A stretch of DNA of 10,825 nt from Dehalococcoidia bacterium (GCA_028278465.1 JANQEF010000206.1:1-10825), one strand, 5' to 3'; shown: positions 1 to 7,175, counted from the stretch's first letter. Notes: generated from the letters alone by a model not told the origin. Numbers and translations are program-made.

Positions 1-41
1 CCCGTACCGTCGACGAAAACGGCTACACGACGGAGGGCTAG
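1..41 (+). CDS. possible 3' end of a convergent gene (partial)
   Basis: Read from base 3, this strand gives a 12-codon open tail ending with TAG at 39-41 (residues RTVDENGYTTEG), which looks like an ordinary hydrophilic protein C-terminus. The gene body lies outside the window, so no function can be given. The stop codon overlaps the stop of the MFS gene on the other strand: the four bases CTAG at 38-41 read TAG on both strands, offset by one base. Twelve codons are too few to be sure it is coding, and any GC-rich frame could stay open this long by chance. Confidence 0.3.
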   Translation, partial: RTVDENGYTTEG

Positions 42-1372
42 CTCTTCGCCGTCCGCACAGATGCCTTGAGCTGCAGGAAGGTGAACGCCGCCAGCAGCAT
101 CACCACCGCGCCGACCAGCAGGCTGATGCGGTATGAGCCGGTCTCGTCGAACACCCAGCCCGTCGCCACAGGCGTCACGAACAGCGCCGTGTTGTAGAGC
201 GGCGCCAGCATGCCGCGGATCGTGGCGAAGTTCCGGCGTCCGAAAAGGTCGCCGACCAGCGCCCAGTTCAGCGACGATCCCGCTTCCGAACCAGCGAACA
301 GCAGCATCGCTCCGAAGATCGGCCATGTGCCGTCGACCATCGTCAGCAGGAACAGGCTGGCCGCTGACGACGAGTACGAGAATGTCAGCATCTTCTGCCT
401 GCTGAACCGGTCGCTGAGCCACCCGAACAGCAGGATCACCGGCACCGAGCACAGCGCCAGCAGTCCGATCAGGTTCGCCGCAACCTGCTGATCCTCGCCC
501 TTCCACACCAGTATCGGCACGAAGTGCACGAAGACGGCGCCGTGGACCGACATTCGCAGCACGGTGCCGGTCGCCAGCACCCAGAACGCTTTTGACCGCA
601 GCGCTTCCTTCGTCGTCCAGTCATCTTCCTCGTCCGGCCGCGCCGAGACCGCGCTAGTGGTCCTGCCTGCGACGCTCTCCGGAGGCGGGTCGCCGTCCGG
701 TCTCTGGCCGATACTTTCCGGAGATCGCTTGAAGAGCAGTGCCAGCGGCGCTATCAGCACGATCATGCCGATGCCGACGTAGAACGCCGCTGCCTCCCAG
801 CCCCACCGCAACACCGCTATCGAAAGCAGCGGCACCATGATCGCTCCACCCAGCCTGAAGGCTGCGCTGTTGATGCCCATGACGATGCCGCGCTGCCGCA
901 CGAACCATGTGTTCAGTGCTGATGTGGTCGCCTGCATGAAGCCGGTGGATGAGCCGAGCGATACGACGAACAGGTAGACGAGGACGAACGCCAGGTAGGT
1001 GTTCGTCTGCGAGAGCCAGATGTAGCCGACGCCGGTGGCCAGCGTGCCGAAGAACATCAATGGCCGGACGCCGAACCGGTCGATCAGCCATCCGGTTATC
1101 GGACCGACCAGCCCGCCTTCGGCTCGTGAAAGAGCGAAGGGTAGCGCGGTCTGCGCGCTGGACAGCCCGAGTCCCTGCGAGACGGGCAGGAAGAAGACGG
1201 TGAAGCCCTGCCAGTGCAGGCTGCCTCCGACTCCGTTGATGACGGCAGACGCACCAACCAGGTTCCAGCCGTAGAACCGTTTCTGTCTGGTGCGCGTTGA
1301 CCTGCGTGTAGTCGAAGCTGCGGCTGCATCATCGGGTTCCCGGGCGGCGGATCTTGAGGGCCAGAGCTTCAC
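38..1372 (-). CDS. MFS transporter, MCT-like
   Basis: A 444-residue major facilitator superfamily permease with about 12 hydrophobic segments in two halves, split by a charged loop near residues 215-255. MFS motif A is clear at residues 94-103 (GWLIDRFGVR), and a degenerate copy (GWLSDRFSRQK) sits in the second half at the equivalent loop. The FYGWN opening (33-37) and the TVFFLPVS stretch resemble monocarboxylate-transporter-like MFS carriers, so an organic acid or sugar acid is a reasonable cargo, but that is inference. The start is GTG (1370-1372); the first 32 residues are Arg/Ser/Thr-rich and cytoplasmic, and no strong Shine-Dalgarno supports this start, so the true N-terminus could be slightly shorter. 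It is the last gene of a four-gene minus-strand series, 51 bp behind the PanE-like gene, which suggests it moves the substrate or product of the enzymes upstream. Confidence 0.93.
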   Translation of the reverse strand: MKLWPSRSAAREPDDAAAASTTRRSTRTRQKRFYGWNLVGASAVINGVGGSLHWQGFTVFFLPVSQGLGLSSAQTALPFALSRAEGGLVGPITGWLIDRFGVRPLMFFGTLATGVGYIWLSQTNTYLAFVLVYLFVVSLGSSTGFMQATTSALNTWFVRQRGIVMGINSAAFRLGGAIMVPLLSIAVLRWGWEAAAFYVGIGMIVLIAPLALLFKRSPESIGQRPDGDPPPESVAGRTTSAVSARPDEEDDWTTKEALRSKAFWVLATGTVLRMSVHGAVFVHFVPILVWKGEDQQVAANLIGLLALCSVPVILLFGWLSDRFSRQKMLTFSYSSSAASLFLLTMVDGTWPIFGAMLLFAGSEAGSSLNWALVGDLFGRRNFATIRGMLAPLYNTALFVTPVATGWVFDETGSYRISLLVGAVVMLLAAFTFLQLKASVRTAKS

Positions 1373-1415
1373 AGGCTTGCCGCCTGGCTGAATCGACCGT
1401 TGGTGCGCGGAGCCA

Positions 1416-1438
1416 CGAGCGGTCTAGAACCCCGCTCG
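1416..1438. repeat. 7-bp inverted repeat spanning a stop codon
   Basis: CGAGCGG at 1416-1422 pairs perfectly with CCGCTCG at 1432-1438 across a 9-base loop that contains the TAG stop of the PanE-like gene (1424-1426). On the minus-strand transcript this forms a GC-rich hairpin at the junction between the reductase and MFS genes. No run of U follows, so it is not a standard intrinsic terminator. It could stabilise the upstream message or lower read-through into the transporter gene. A chance hairpin in GC-rich DNA is also possible. Confidence 0.4.
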
Positions 1439-2491
1439 CGTAAGCACCATCTCGACGTTCTCGATGCCCGGCTTCAGGCGGCCGGCATCAATGGCGCGGA
1501 TCGCCTCGGTGATGGCAGCGTTCACCGGCGCCTCGATCCCCGCAACGGCCGCCTGCTCAACCACGAATCCGTTCATCTGGTTGATCTCGGTCGGCCGGCC
1601 CTTCACCACATCCTGGCCCATGGAAGGCCGCCAGTTCGCGCCACCGGCCTTCTGCGCCAGCACGCCGTCCAGCTCCTCGTACACGTCGCCGCGGTCGGCG
1701 TCGGCCCACATCTGCGGGTCCATGCCGCCGAACTTCTCCACTCTGTGGCCGAGCGCCAGGCCAATCCGAGCGCACTCGCTCGCCAGCCTGATCTGCAGCT
1801 CGCGGCCGCGCGGCTCCCGGTTCAGGTCGGACATTCCCATGTCCGAAACCGCCACGACCGGGTTCCCCATGCTGTTCTGGCTGAGCTTCGCCCAGCGCTC
1901 ACCCCACAGGTTCGTCGTGGTGCGGCCTGCATCGATAGGGTCGAGCATCTCCACCAGCTCATGGATGCGGTCCGACTCCGAGCCGTCGTGCTCACCTGCG
2001 CGGAAGACGTCGTGGCCGTGGTCTCGGCGTCGGGTTTCGCCCGGCCGCTCTACCTTTCCGGCTTCCCACATGGCGACCGATATCGAGGACATCACGAGGC
2101 CGACGGCGCGCTCTGCTCCAACGGCTTCGGCGATGATCGGGTCGGTCCAGCAGTTCTGCGACGAGACGATGAAGCCGTTGGGCTCAACGAACGGGTCGAT
2201 GAAGTGCGCCGCCCAGCGGGTGTCGTACGCCTTCATGGCGACGAAGCCGATGTCGAACGGCTCCTGTCGGGCGACCAGCTCGTTCTCATGCAGGTGAAAC
2301 ATATTCGGGTGGGCGTTGAACGGCTCGTGCGGCCCTTCGACCCGCAGGCCGTCAGCCCTGATTTTCTCGACCTGCTCGGCCCACGGGTCGACGATCGTTA
2401 CGTCGTGGCCCTCGTGGTCGAGCCAGCCGCCGAGGTAGCTGCCGACTGCGCCGGCGCCGATGAAGATGATTCGTTTCGGTTCAACTGCCAT
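1424..2491 (-). CDS. ketopantoate reductase (PanE/ApbA)-family oxidoreductase
   Basis: A 355-residue NAD(P)-dependent reductase of the 6-phosphogluconate dehydrogenase-like superfamily. An N-terminal Rossmann fold has GAGAVG at 12-17. The PanE catalytic region is present: K202, N206 and N210 have the same spacing as K176, N180 and N184 of E. coli PanE. The C-terminal signature PSMGQD (289-294) with KGRPTEI (297-303) supplies the conserved Glu (E302). The second Rossmann strand ends in D35, which in this fold usually favours NAD(H) over NADP(H). The protein is about 50 residues longer than E. coli PanE (303 aa), with an insertion near 150-172 rich in Arg, His and Asp. A Shine-Dalgarno (AAGGA, 7 bases before ATG) lies in the 11-bp gap after the upstream dehydratase gene. 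Location among sugar-acid genes suggests a 2-keto acid/2-hydroxy acid or hydroxymethyl substrate rather than pantothenate synthesis; that is inference. Confidence 0.93.
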   Translation of the reverse strand: MAVEPKRIIFIGAGAVGSYLGGWLDHEGHDVTIVDPWAEQVEKIRADGLRVEGPHEPFNAHPNMFHLHENELVARQEPFDIGFVAMKAYDTRWAAHFIDPFVEPNGFIVSSQNCWTDPIIAEAVGAERAVGLVMSSISVAMWEAGKVERPGETRRRDHGHDVFRAGEHDGSESDRIHELVEMLDPIDAGRTTTNLWGERWAKLSQNSMGNPVVAVSDMGMSDLNREPRGRELQIRLASECARIGLALGHRVEKFGGMDPQMWADADRGDVYEELDGVLAQKAGGANWRPSMGQDVVKGRPTEINQMNGFVVEQAAVAGIEAPVNAAITEAIRAIDAGRLKPGIENVEMVLTRAGF

Positions 2492-2502
2492 TCGCTGTTC
2501 CT

Positions 2503-3720
2503 TCAGTTCCTCTCAAACTCTTCCTGTATGTCTTTCGGTGGGTAGGTGTAACGCTCTCGCGAATCCAGCCACGACTCCCGCGCCTCGCTGCTCACCCGCA
2601 CTATCGCGTCCGGCCGCTCCCGCACATCGTCCTTCAGTCGAGCGCCGATCCCAGGTTCCTCGGGCGCCATCAGGAAGCCGTCCTTCACCACGAAATTCGG
2701 GTAGAGAAAATCGCCGTACCAGCCGCGGTGCAGCGCCCGGTTGTACTCCATGATCATCACGTTCGGCACCGCCATGCAGATCGCCGCGCACGCCAGCATG
2801 TTCACCGGCCCGACGCAGTCGTGCGGCGCGATCGGCAGCTGGTGTCCCGACGCCAGTATGGCGATCTTCTTCACCTCGGAGATGCCACCGGTCCAGGTCA
2901 GGTCCGGCATCACGATGCGCGCCGCGTCCGACTCGATGAACCGACGGTGCTGATAACGCGTCATCAGCCGCTCCGCCACCGCTATCGGCGTCTTCGTCGA
3001 CTTCTGCAGCCGCAGGTGCGCCTCCTCGTTCAGCGGCGAGATCAACTCCTCGTGCCACATCGGCCGGAGCGGTTCCATCTCCTGCACGATCCTGATGGCC
3101 GTCGCCAGGTTCCACTTCGCGTGGCCGTCGTTCGCCACCTGGATCTCCATGCCGAGCGCGTCCTTGATCTCGCGGAACGGCCGCAACGCACGGTCAAGAT
3201 CCTTCTTGAAGAGCAGGTTGCCGCCCGACTCACGGGCGATGAAGTCCGTTGGCGAGAACTTCATAGCGCCGATGCCCTCGTCGAGAAGGCTCTTCGCAAC
3301 GTCCACAGGCGAGCGCCAGACGTCGTGGCCATCGGTGATGTCGCCGTAGACGCCGAGCGTGTTGTAGACGCGGATGCGGTGCCTCGTGCCGCCGCCGATC
3401 AGCTCGAAGACCGGCAGATTCAGCGCCTGGCCCTTGATGTCCCACAGCGCAACATCGAGCGCGGAGATGGCGCGCATCTCGGCGCCGCCGTAGCCGGCAT
3501 GGTCGGACAGCCGGAACATCGTCTGCCAGTGCGCTTCGATGTCCGCCGCGTCGCGGCCTATCAGCAGCGGCCCGAAATGGTCGTGGATCGCCGCCTCGAC
3601 GGTCGACGCCGCGTACCAGGTCTCGCCGAGGCCGATGATGCCGCCGTCGGTGTGGACCTGCACGAAGATCAGGTCGGGAAACTGGCCGACGCGGATGGTC
3701 TCGATCTGTGTGATCTTCAT
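2503..3720 (-). CDS. MR/MLE-family enolase-superfamily dehydratase (paralogue 2)
   Basis: A 405-residue member of the mandelate racemase/muconate lactonizing enzyme family. These enzymes abstract the proton alpha to a carboxylate with Mg2+ help; the relatives best matched here dehydrate aldonic acids to 2-keto-3-deoxy acids. The N-terminal capping domain (about 1-125) includes GLGETWYA. In the barrel, likely metal ligands are D198, E224 and E250. H200 two residues after D198 (motif DGH) and H300 (APHD) paired with D273 form the general acid/base set seen in galactonate-dehydratase (DgoD) types; E325 sits on strand 8. The second-strand motif is K154-F-S rather than KxK, which argues against a mandelate-racemase pair. 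ATG overlaps the upstream gene's stop (ATGA), so the two are probably translationally coupled. It is a clear paralogue of the gene upstream but has a longer, different specificity segment near 122-140. The exact substrate is unknown. Confidence 0.95.
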   Translation of the reverse strand: MKITQIETIRVGQFPDLIFVQVHTDGGIIGLGETWYAASTVEAAIHDHFGPLLIGRDAADIEAHWQTMFRLSDHAGYGGAEMRAISALDVALWDIKGQALNLPVFELIGGGTRHRIRVYNTLGVYGDITDGHDVWRSPVDVAKSLLDEGIGAMKFSPTDFIARESGGNLLFKKDLDRALRPFREIKDALGMEIQVANDGHAKWNLATAIRIVQEMEPLRPMWHEELISPLNEEAHLRLQKSTKTPIAVAERLMTRYQHRRFIESDAARIVMPDLTWTGGISEVKKIAILASGHQLPIAPHDCVGPVNMLACAAICMAVPNVMIMEYNRALHRGWYGDFLYPNFVVKDGFLMAPEEPGIGARLKDDVRERPDAIVRVSSEARESWLDSRERYTYPPKDIQEEFERN

Positions 3721-5027
3721 CGCCGGCTTCGCTTCCGAGCGCCGAGCTCTTCACTACCGCCGGGAACGGACAGATGCGCCGGGTCTGCGATCCGGCGCTC
3801 CGACTCGTCGATCGCCATCTTCCTGAAACGCCAGATGTCGTCCATCTCGGTCGACATTTCCGGTGTGAAGCCGTCGTCCGCATCCCAGCCTTCGTCGGTC
3901 ATGCCCGGCACAGCCACGCTCTCGTCTGTCATTCGGGTCGAGACGTCGGCGCGCTCGAAAACCTCCGGCCGCAGGCGAGTCCCGATGCCCGGCTCCTGCG
4001 GCGCAGAAAGCCAGCCGTCCTCGATCGGCAGGTTCGGGTCGACGAAGTCGCCGTACCAGCCGTAGTAGTACGACCGCACGTGCTCCATGATCATGACGTT
4101 CGGCGAGCTGATGCAGACCTGGGCGCAGGCGAAGATGTTGACCGGGCCGGTGGCGTCGTGCGGCGCGACCGGCACCTGGTGCGCCGACGCCATGACGGCG
4201 ATGCGGTGCGTCTCGCTGATGCCGCCGGCCCAGATCAGGTCCGGCATCACGATACGGGCGGCGCCGTTCTCGATGTACTGCCTGAGTTGCCAGCGGGAGA
4301 GCAGCCGCTCGGAGATGCAGACGGGCGTCGACGTCGACTCCTGCAGCCGCAGCAGCGCGTCCGGGTTCATCAGCGGCATCAGGTCTTCCTGCCACATGAT
4401 GTCGAGCGGCTCCATCGCCTGTGCGATCTGTATCGCCACCGGCAGCGCCCACTTGCCGTGCCCGTCGTTGGCGATCTTGATGTCGTCGCCGACCGCGTCA
4501 CGGATGTCCCGAAACGGCTGCAGCGCGTGGTCAAGCTCCTTCGGCGACAGGTACTGGCCTTCGCCGGGCGTCGCGACCTGGATCGTCGGGCCGAGCTTCA
4601 TCGCCACGATGCCCTCGGAAACCAGCTCCTTGGCAAGCTCGCCGGCGCCCACGAACGGCGCGCTGGTGGCGTAGACGCGGATGCGGTCGCGCACCTTGCC
4701 GCCGAGAAGCTCGTAGACCGGAACGCCAGTCGCCTGCCCCTTGATGTCCCACAGCGCCATGTCGATGGCCGAGATGGCACGCATCTCCGCGCCGCCGTAG
4801 CCAGCGTGGTCGGACAGCCGGAACATGTTGAGCCAGTGGCGCTCGATGGCGAACGGGTCGCGGCCGACGAGCAGGGGAGCGAAGTGGTCGTGGACGGCCG
4901 CTTCCATCGTGCTGGCGGCGTACCAGCTCTCACCGAGCCCGATCAGTCCGGTGTCGGTGTGCACGCGGACCCAGATGATGTCCGGCCGCTCGCCGACGCG
5001 GACGGTTTCGATGTGTGTGATCTTCAT
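3717..5027 (-). CDS. MR/MLE-family enolase-superfamily dehydratase (paralogue 1)
   Basis: A 436-residue homologue of the next gene; by eye over half the residues match across the first 360 positions. The capping domain (1-120) carries GLGESWYA and HAGYGGAEMRAIS. Barrel residues correspond one for one: D188, E214 and E240 as metal ligands, H190 in DGH, D263 and H290 (APHD) as the strand-6/7 catalytic dyad, and E315 on strand 8. Strand 2 has K144-L-G. The pattern matches DgoD-type acid-sugar dehydratases. A C-terminal extension of about 45 residues (after 390), acidic then Arg-rich at the end, is absent from the paralogue in this form. It is the first gene of the minus-strand series. No good Shine-Dalgarno precedes ATG at 5025-5027, so initiation may be weak or the start may differ, although the start aligns exactly with the paralogue's MKIT start. 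Specific substrate not determinable. Confidence 0.95.
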   Translation of the reverse strand: MKITHIETVRVGERPDIIWVRVHTDTGLIGLGESWYAASTMEAAVHDHFAPLLVGRDPFAIERHWLNMFRLSDHAGYGGAEMRAISAIDMALWDIKGQATGVPVYELLGGKVRDRIRVYATSAPFVGAGELAKELVSEGIVAMKLGPTIQVATPGEGQYLSPKELDHALQPFRDIRDAVGDDIKIANDGHGKWALPVAIQIAQAMEPLDIMWQEDLMPLMNPDALLRLQESTSTPVCISERLLSRWQLRQYIENGAARIVMPDLIWAGGISETHRIAVMASAHQVPVAPHDATGPVNIFACAQVCISSPNVMIMEHVRSYYYGWYGDFVDPNLPIEDGWLSAPQEPGIGTRLRPEVFERADVSTRMTDESVAVPGMTDEGWDADDGFTPEMSTEMDDIWRFRKMAIDESERRIADPAHLSVPGGSEELGARKRSRR

Positions 5028-5067
5028 GGGTTAAGGAAGGCACCTGGCGATGCCGTGTTCGGTGCGG

Positions 5068-5073
5068 AGTATA
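5068..5073 (-). promoter_or_regulatory. candidate -10 box for the minus-strand operon
   Basis: On the minus strand TATACT (5 of 6 matches to the bacterial -10 consensus) lies about 40 bases before the first dehydratase start. No convincing -35 box is seen 16-18 bases upstream, so this is only a weak promoter call; an activator could compensate. Confidence 0.28.
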
Positions 5074-5134
5074 GACCCGCGTCGGCCCGGGGCAGCGGCT
5101 GGCCAGATTCGGCTACTTTTCTTCGCCCGAAACA

Positions 5135-5176
5135 GCCCGCACGGCCTGCAGATGTGATACCTAACTGTCTGCGGGC
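5135..5176. repeat. inverted repeat in the divergent dehydratase/aldolase intergenic region
   Basis: GCCCGCA at 5135-5141 is matched by TGCGGGC at 5170-5176, extended to 8 bp by the flanking A5134 and T5177. The arms are 28 bases apart and the centre is near 5155, in the 189-bp region between the divergently transcribed operon and the aldolase gene. This is a sensible place for a shared operator of a catabolic regulator. As a transcript hairpin it would lie in the aldolase leader. No regulator gene is adjacent, so a binding protein cannot be named. Confidence 0.35.
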
Positions 5177-5216
5177 TCAGCCTGCCGCCATACAAGCCAC
5201 GAAACGGGGAGCCAAC

Positions 5217-5945
5217 ATGTCACAGGTCCGGGAAAACAGGGTGATCAAGGCGATGGGCGAAGGCCGGATCGCAAAGGGCTACAACCTCACCTTTCCGTCG
5301 GTACACAACATCGAGATCCTCGGCCGGCTGGACTTCGATTTCGTCTGGCTCGACGGCGAGCACGGTCCGTTCGGCTACACCGAACTGGAAGAGCAGGTGC
5401 GGGCGATCGAGGCGGCCGGCGCCACCGCGGTGGCAAGGGTGGAGAACGTCGAGCAGTCGACGATCCTGCAGTACCTCGACAGAGGCATCCAGGGCGTCGT
5501 CGGCCCTCACGTCTCATCCGGCGAGGATGCGCAGAAGCTGGTGGATGGCTGCTACTTCGGACCCGTCGGCCAACGCTCGTTCGGCGGTAACCGCGGCACG
5601 AACTACACCTTCACGCCGGACCCGTGGGGCGACAAGACTGCTTACTACAGCGACTCCAACGCGAACATGCTGGTCGGTGCGCTGCTGGAGGACCAGGGCG
5701 CGGTGGACAACATCGATGACATTCTGGCTGTCGAGGGAATCCACCACTTCGGCATCGGCCCGAACGACTTCGCGCAGGGCATCGGCTACCCCGGTCAGCC
5801 GGAGCACCCGGATGTGGTGAAGGTGATGGACGAGCTTTCCGCTTACATCAGGTCGAAGGGCCGGAAGATGACGGCGGACATCATGAGTTCGACCTGGATC
5901 CACGAGTTGCTGTTGAGCTCAGGTGAGAGGTTCTTGAAGGAGTGA
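5217..5945 (+). CDS. HpcH/HpaI-family class II aldolase
   Basis: A 242-residue aldolase related to 2,4-dihydroxyhept-2-ene-1,7-dioate aldolase (HpaI) and 2-keto-3-deoxy-L-rhamnonate aldolase. These metal-dependent enzymes reversibly cleave 4-hydroxy-2-oxo acids to pyruvate and an aldehyde. Family residues are present: DGEHG at 46-50 with the catalytic His H49, R74 in VARVE, metal-binding E158 (LLEDQGAVDNI) and D184 in GPNDF (182-185). The pyruvate-site region GQRSFGG (118-124) is slightly changed from the usual GxRG. The open frame extends far upstream, but ATG at 5217 is chosen because GGGGAG (5206-5211) is 5 bases before it and family homology begins there; the upstream part is antisense to the dehydratase gene. 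It is divergent from the dehydratase operon and probably acts on the 2-keto-3-deoxy acid those enzymes would make. Length is a little short of the usual 250-260. Confidence 0.95.
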   Translation: MSQVRENRVIKAMGEGRIAKGYNLTFPSVHNIEILGRLDFDFVWLDGEHGPFGYTELEEQVRAIEAAGATAVARVENVEQSTILQYLDRGIQGVVGPHVSSGEDAQKLVDGCYFGPVGQRSFGGNRGTNYTFTPDPWGDKTAYYSDSNANMLVGALLEDQGAVDNIDDILAVEGIHHFGIGPNDFAQGIGYPGQPEHPDVVKVMDELSAYIRSKGRKMTADIMSSTWIHELLLSSGERFLKE

Positions 5946-6162
5946 CGCCAGGACTGTCGTCCGCCTGGTATCGGCACTACGTGAGCCGGATGGCACTCGA
6001 TGTGTCCGTGCCGCCGGAGCCTCTGTGGTACCGTGCCGCCGATGCGTCCATAGAGTGGATGAAACGGCGCTGCCGCCGGTTCCCTGGCAGGCGGCCGATC
6101 GGCGAGCCAGAGCGATCGTTTTCGAGTTCGTCGCGAAATTCTACAATTCAGATCCTGATCCC
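5946..6162 (+). other. intergenic region with a possible -10 box
   Basis: These 217 bases separate the aldolase from the amidohydrolase. I see no convincing gene: a frame of about 70 codons crosses it but has no homology signal or family motif. Near the right end TACAAT (6142-6147) matches 5 of 6 positions of the -10 consensus, and transcription from it would begin about 8-10 bases before the ATG at 6163, giving a very short leader. Its -35 region (TTTTCG, 17 bases upstream) is poor. Confidence 0.35.
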
Positions 6163-7017
6163 ATGACATCGAATAGCAAGAACACGCCCGCACGAGCACC
6201 GATTGTCGACGCAGCCGCGCACGCCTGGGTCGTCGATGACTCCCGATTCCCGATGGACGCTGCCGTCGCGTCCTGCCCGGACAATCTGCCGGCAATCGAC
6301 GAGTCGGCGGAGCATCTGATCGCCCGCATGGATACATTCGGCATTGACGAGACTGTCATTAGCCACGTCTGCTACTACGGCCGAGACAACCGGTACACCG
6401 CGTACTGCGTGAGCGCACATCCGGACCGATTCACCGGAGTGGGGCTACTGGTTGGCTACCGAATGCACGCGCCATCCGATCCCGCAAACCCCGGGCGACT
6501 TGAACGCCTCATGCGTGAAGACGGTCTTTCCGGTCTCAGGCTCAGCCCGATATATGACCAGGATGAGACCTGGTTGAATGACCCTGTGTCGTACCCGCTG
6601 TGGCAGAAAGGGGAGGAGTTGGGCGCGGCGTTCAATGTATTTGCCGCTCCTCACCAGGTGGGCCAGATTGGCGACATGGCGGCTCGTTTTCCCGGTGTGA
6701 ACGTCGTGGTTGATCACTTCGCCATGATAGATATCACCGCTCCGGACTCAGAAGGCTTCGAACAGCTGCTGGCGCTGAGCCGATACGACAATGTCTACAT
6801 CAGGACCTCACTGCACAACCCCTCGCGTATGAAGCTGCCGTTCCGAGATATGTGGCCTTACCTCGAGAGGGTTTACGATGCATTCGGCCCGCGAAGGTTG
6901 ATCTACGCATCCGACTACGAACTTCTCGTTATCAAGGAGATGATTCCCTTTTTCACGAGCCAGGACAAGGAGTGGATCCTGGGGCGCAACGCTCTGGCCG
7001 TATATCGCGGTCAGTGA
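6163..7017 (+). CDS. amidohydrolase-family (PF04909-type) protein with altered metal motif
   Basis: A 284-residue TIM-barrel protein of the amidohydrolase-2 group, which includes metal-dependent lactonases, decarboxylases and hydrolases of cyclic or aromatic acids. Visible landmarks are the N-terminal strand VDAAAHAW (15-22), GYYGRDNRY-like segment (72-78), HPDRFTGVG (86-94), LRLSP (125-129), H164 (APHQ), VVVDHFA (181-187) with H185, LIYASDYE (246-253) with D251, and a closing GRNALAVY. The usual first-strand motif DxHxH reads D16-A-A-A-H20, so the first metal His is Ala18; H20, H164/H185 and D251 remain. ATG at 6163 is chosen over an in-frame start 46 codons upstream because homology begins shortly after it and the longer N-terminus looks like noise. 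Codon choice is less GC-extreme than in the neighbouring aldolase and dehydrogenase, which may mean a separate origin. Substrate unknown; a lactonase role next to sugar-acid enzymes is a guess. Confidence 0.92.
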   Translation: MTSNSKNTPARAPIVDAAAHAWVVDDSRFPMDAAVASCPDNLPAIDESAEHLIARMDTFGIDETVISHVCYYGRDNRYTAYCVSAHPDRFTGVGLLVGYRMHAPSDPANPGRLERLMREDGLSGLRLSPIYDQDETWLNDPVSYPLWQKGEELGAAFNVFAAPHQVGQIGDMAARFPGVNVVVDHFAMIDITAPDSEGFEQLLALSRYDNVYIRTSLHNPSRMKLPFRDMWPYLERVYDAFGPRRLIYASDYELLVIKEMIPFFTSQDKEWILGRNALAVYRGQ

Positions 7018-7175
7018 TGCTTCTGATCAAGCACCCTGGCTCCGGGGAACGAAATGAGCGATGGCGTATCTGCCTAATTACTGGGCGCCGTCCCTTCCCT
7101 GCCATAGAGGACCCGTCGCCGGCTACTGGCAATATCGCTCACCGAGGCGCGCGAGCTTCCCTGTACATAAACACT

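Noticed and set aside
1400..2545. 381-codon plus-strand frame opposite the PanE-like gene.
   Set aside because: Antisense to a clear PanE-family protein; no domain motif and biased composition.
2728..4065. 445-codon plus-strand frame opposite the two dehydratase genes.
   Set aside because: Its composition is that of an antisense shadow with no recognisable motif, while the minus-strand frames have complete enolase-superfamily motifs.
3774..5216. Long plus-strand frame running into the aldolase frame, as if a 723-residue protein.
   Set aside because: The first 481 codons are antisense to the well-supported dehydratase gene and are rich in Arg, Asp, Val and His as in GC-rich shadow frames; the aldolase has its own Shine-Dalgarno and family start at 5217.
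6025..6162. Upstream in-frame start adding 46 residues to the amidohydrolase.
   Set aside because: The added residues have no family similarity, no ribosome site is visible, and the extension would place the candidate -10 box inside the coding region.
7018..7033. TGCTT/AAGCA inverted repeat right after the amidohydrolase stop as a terminator.
   Set aside because: Only a 5-bp stem and no U-run; too weak to list as a terminator.
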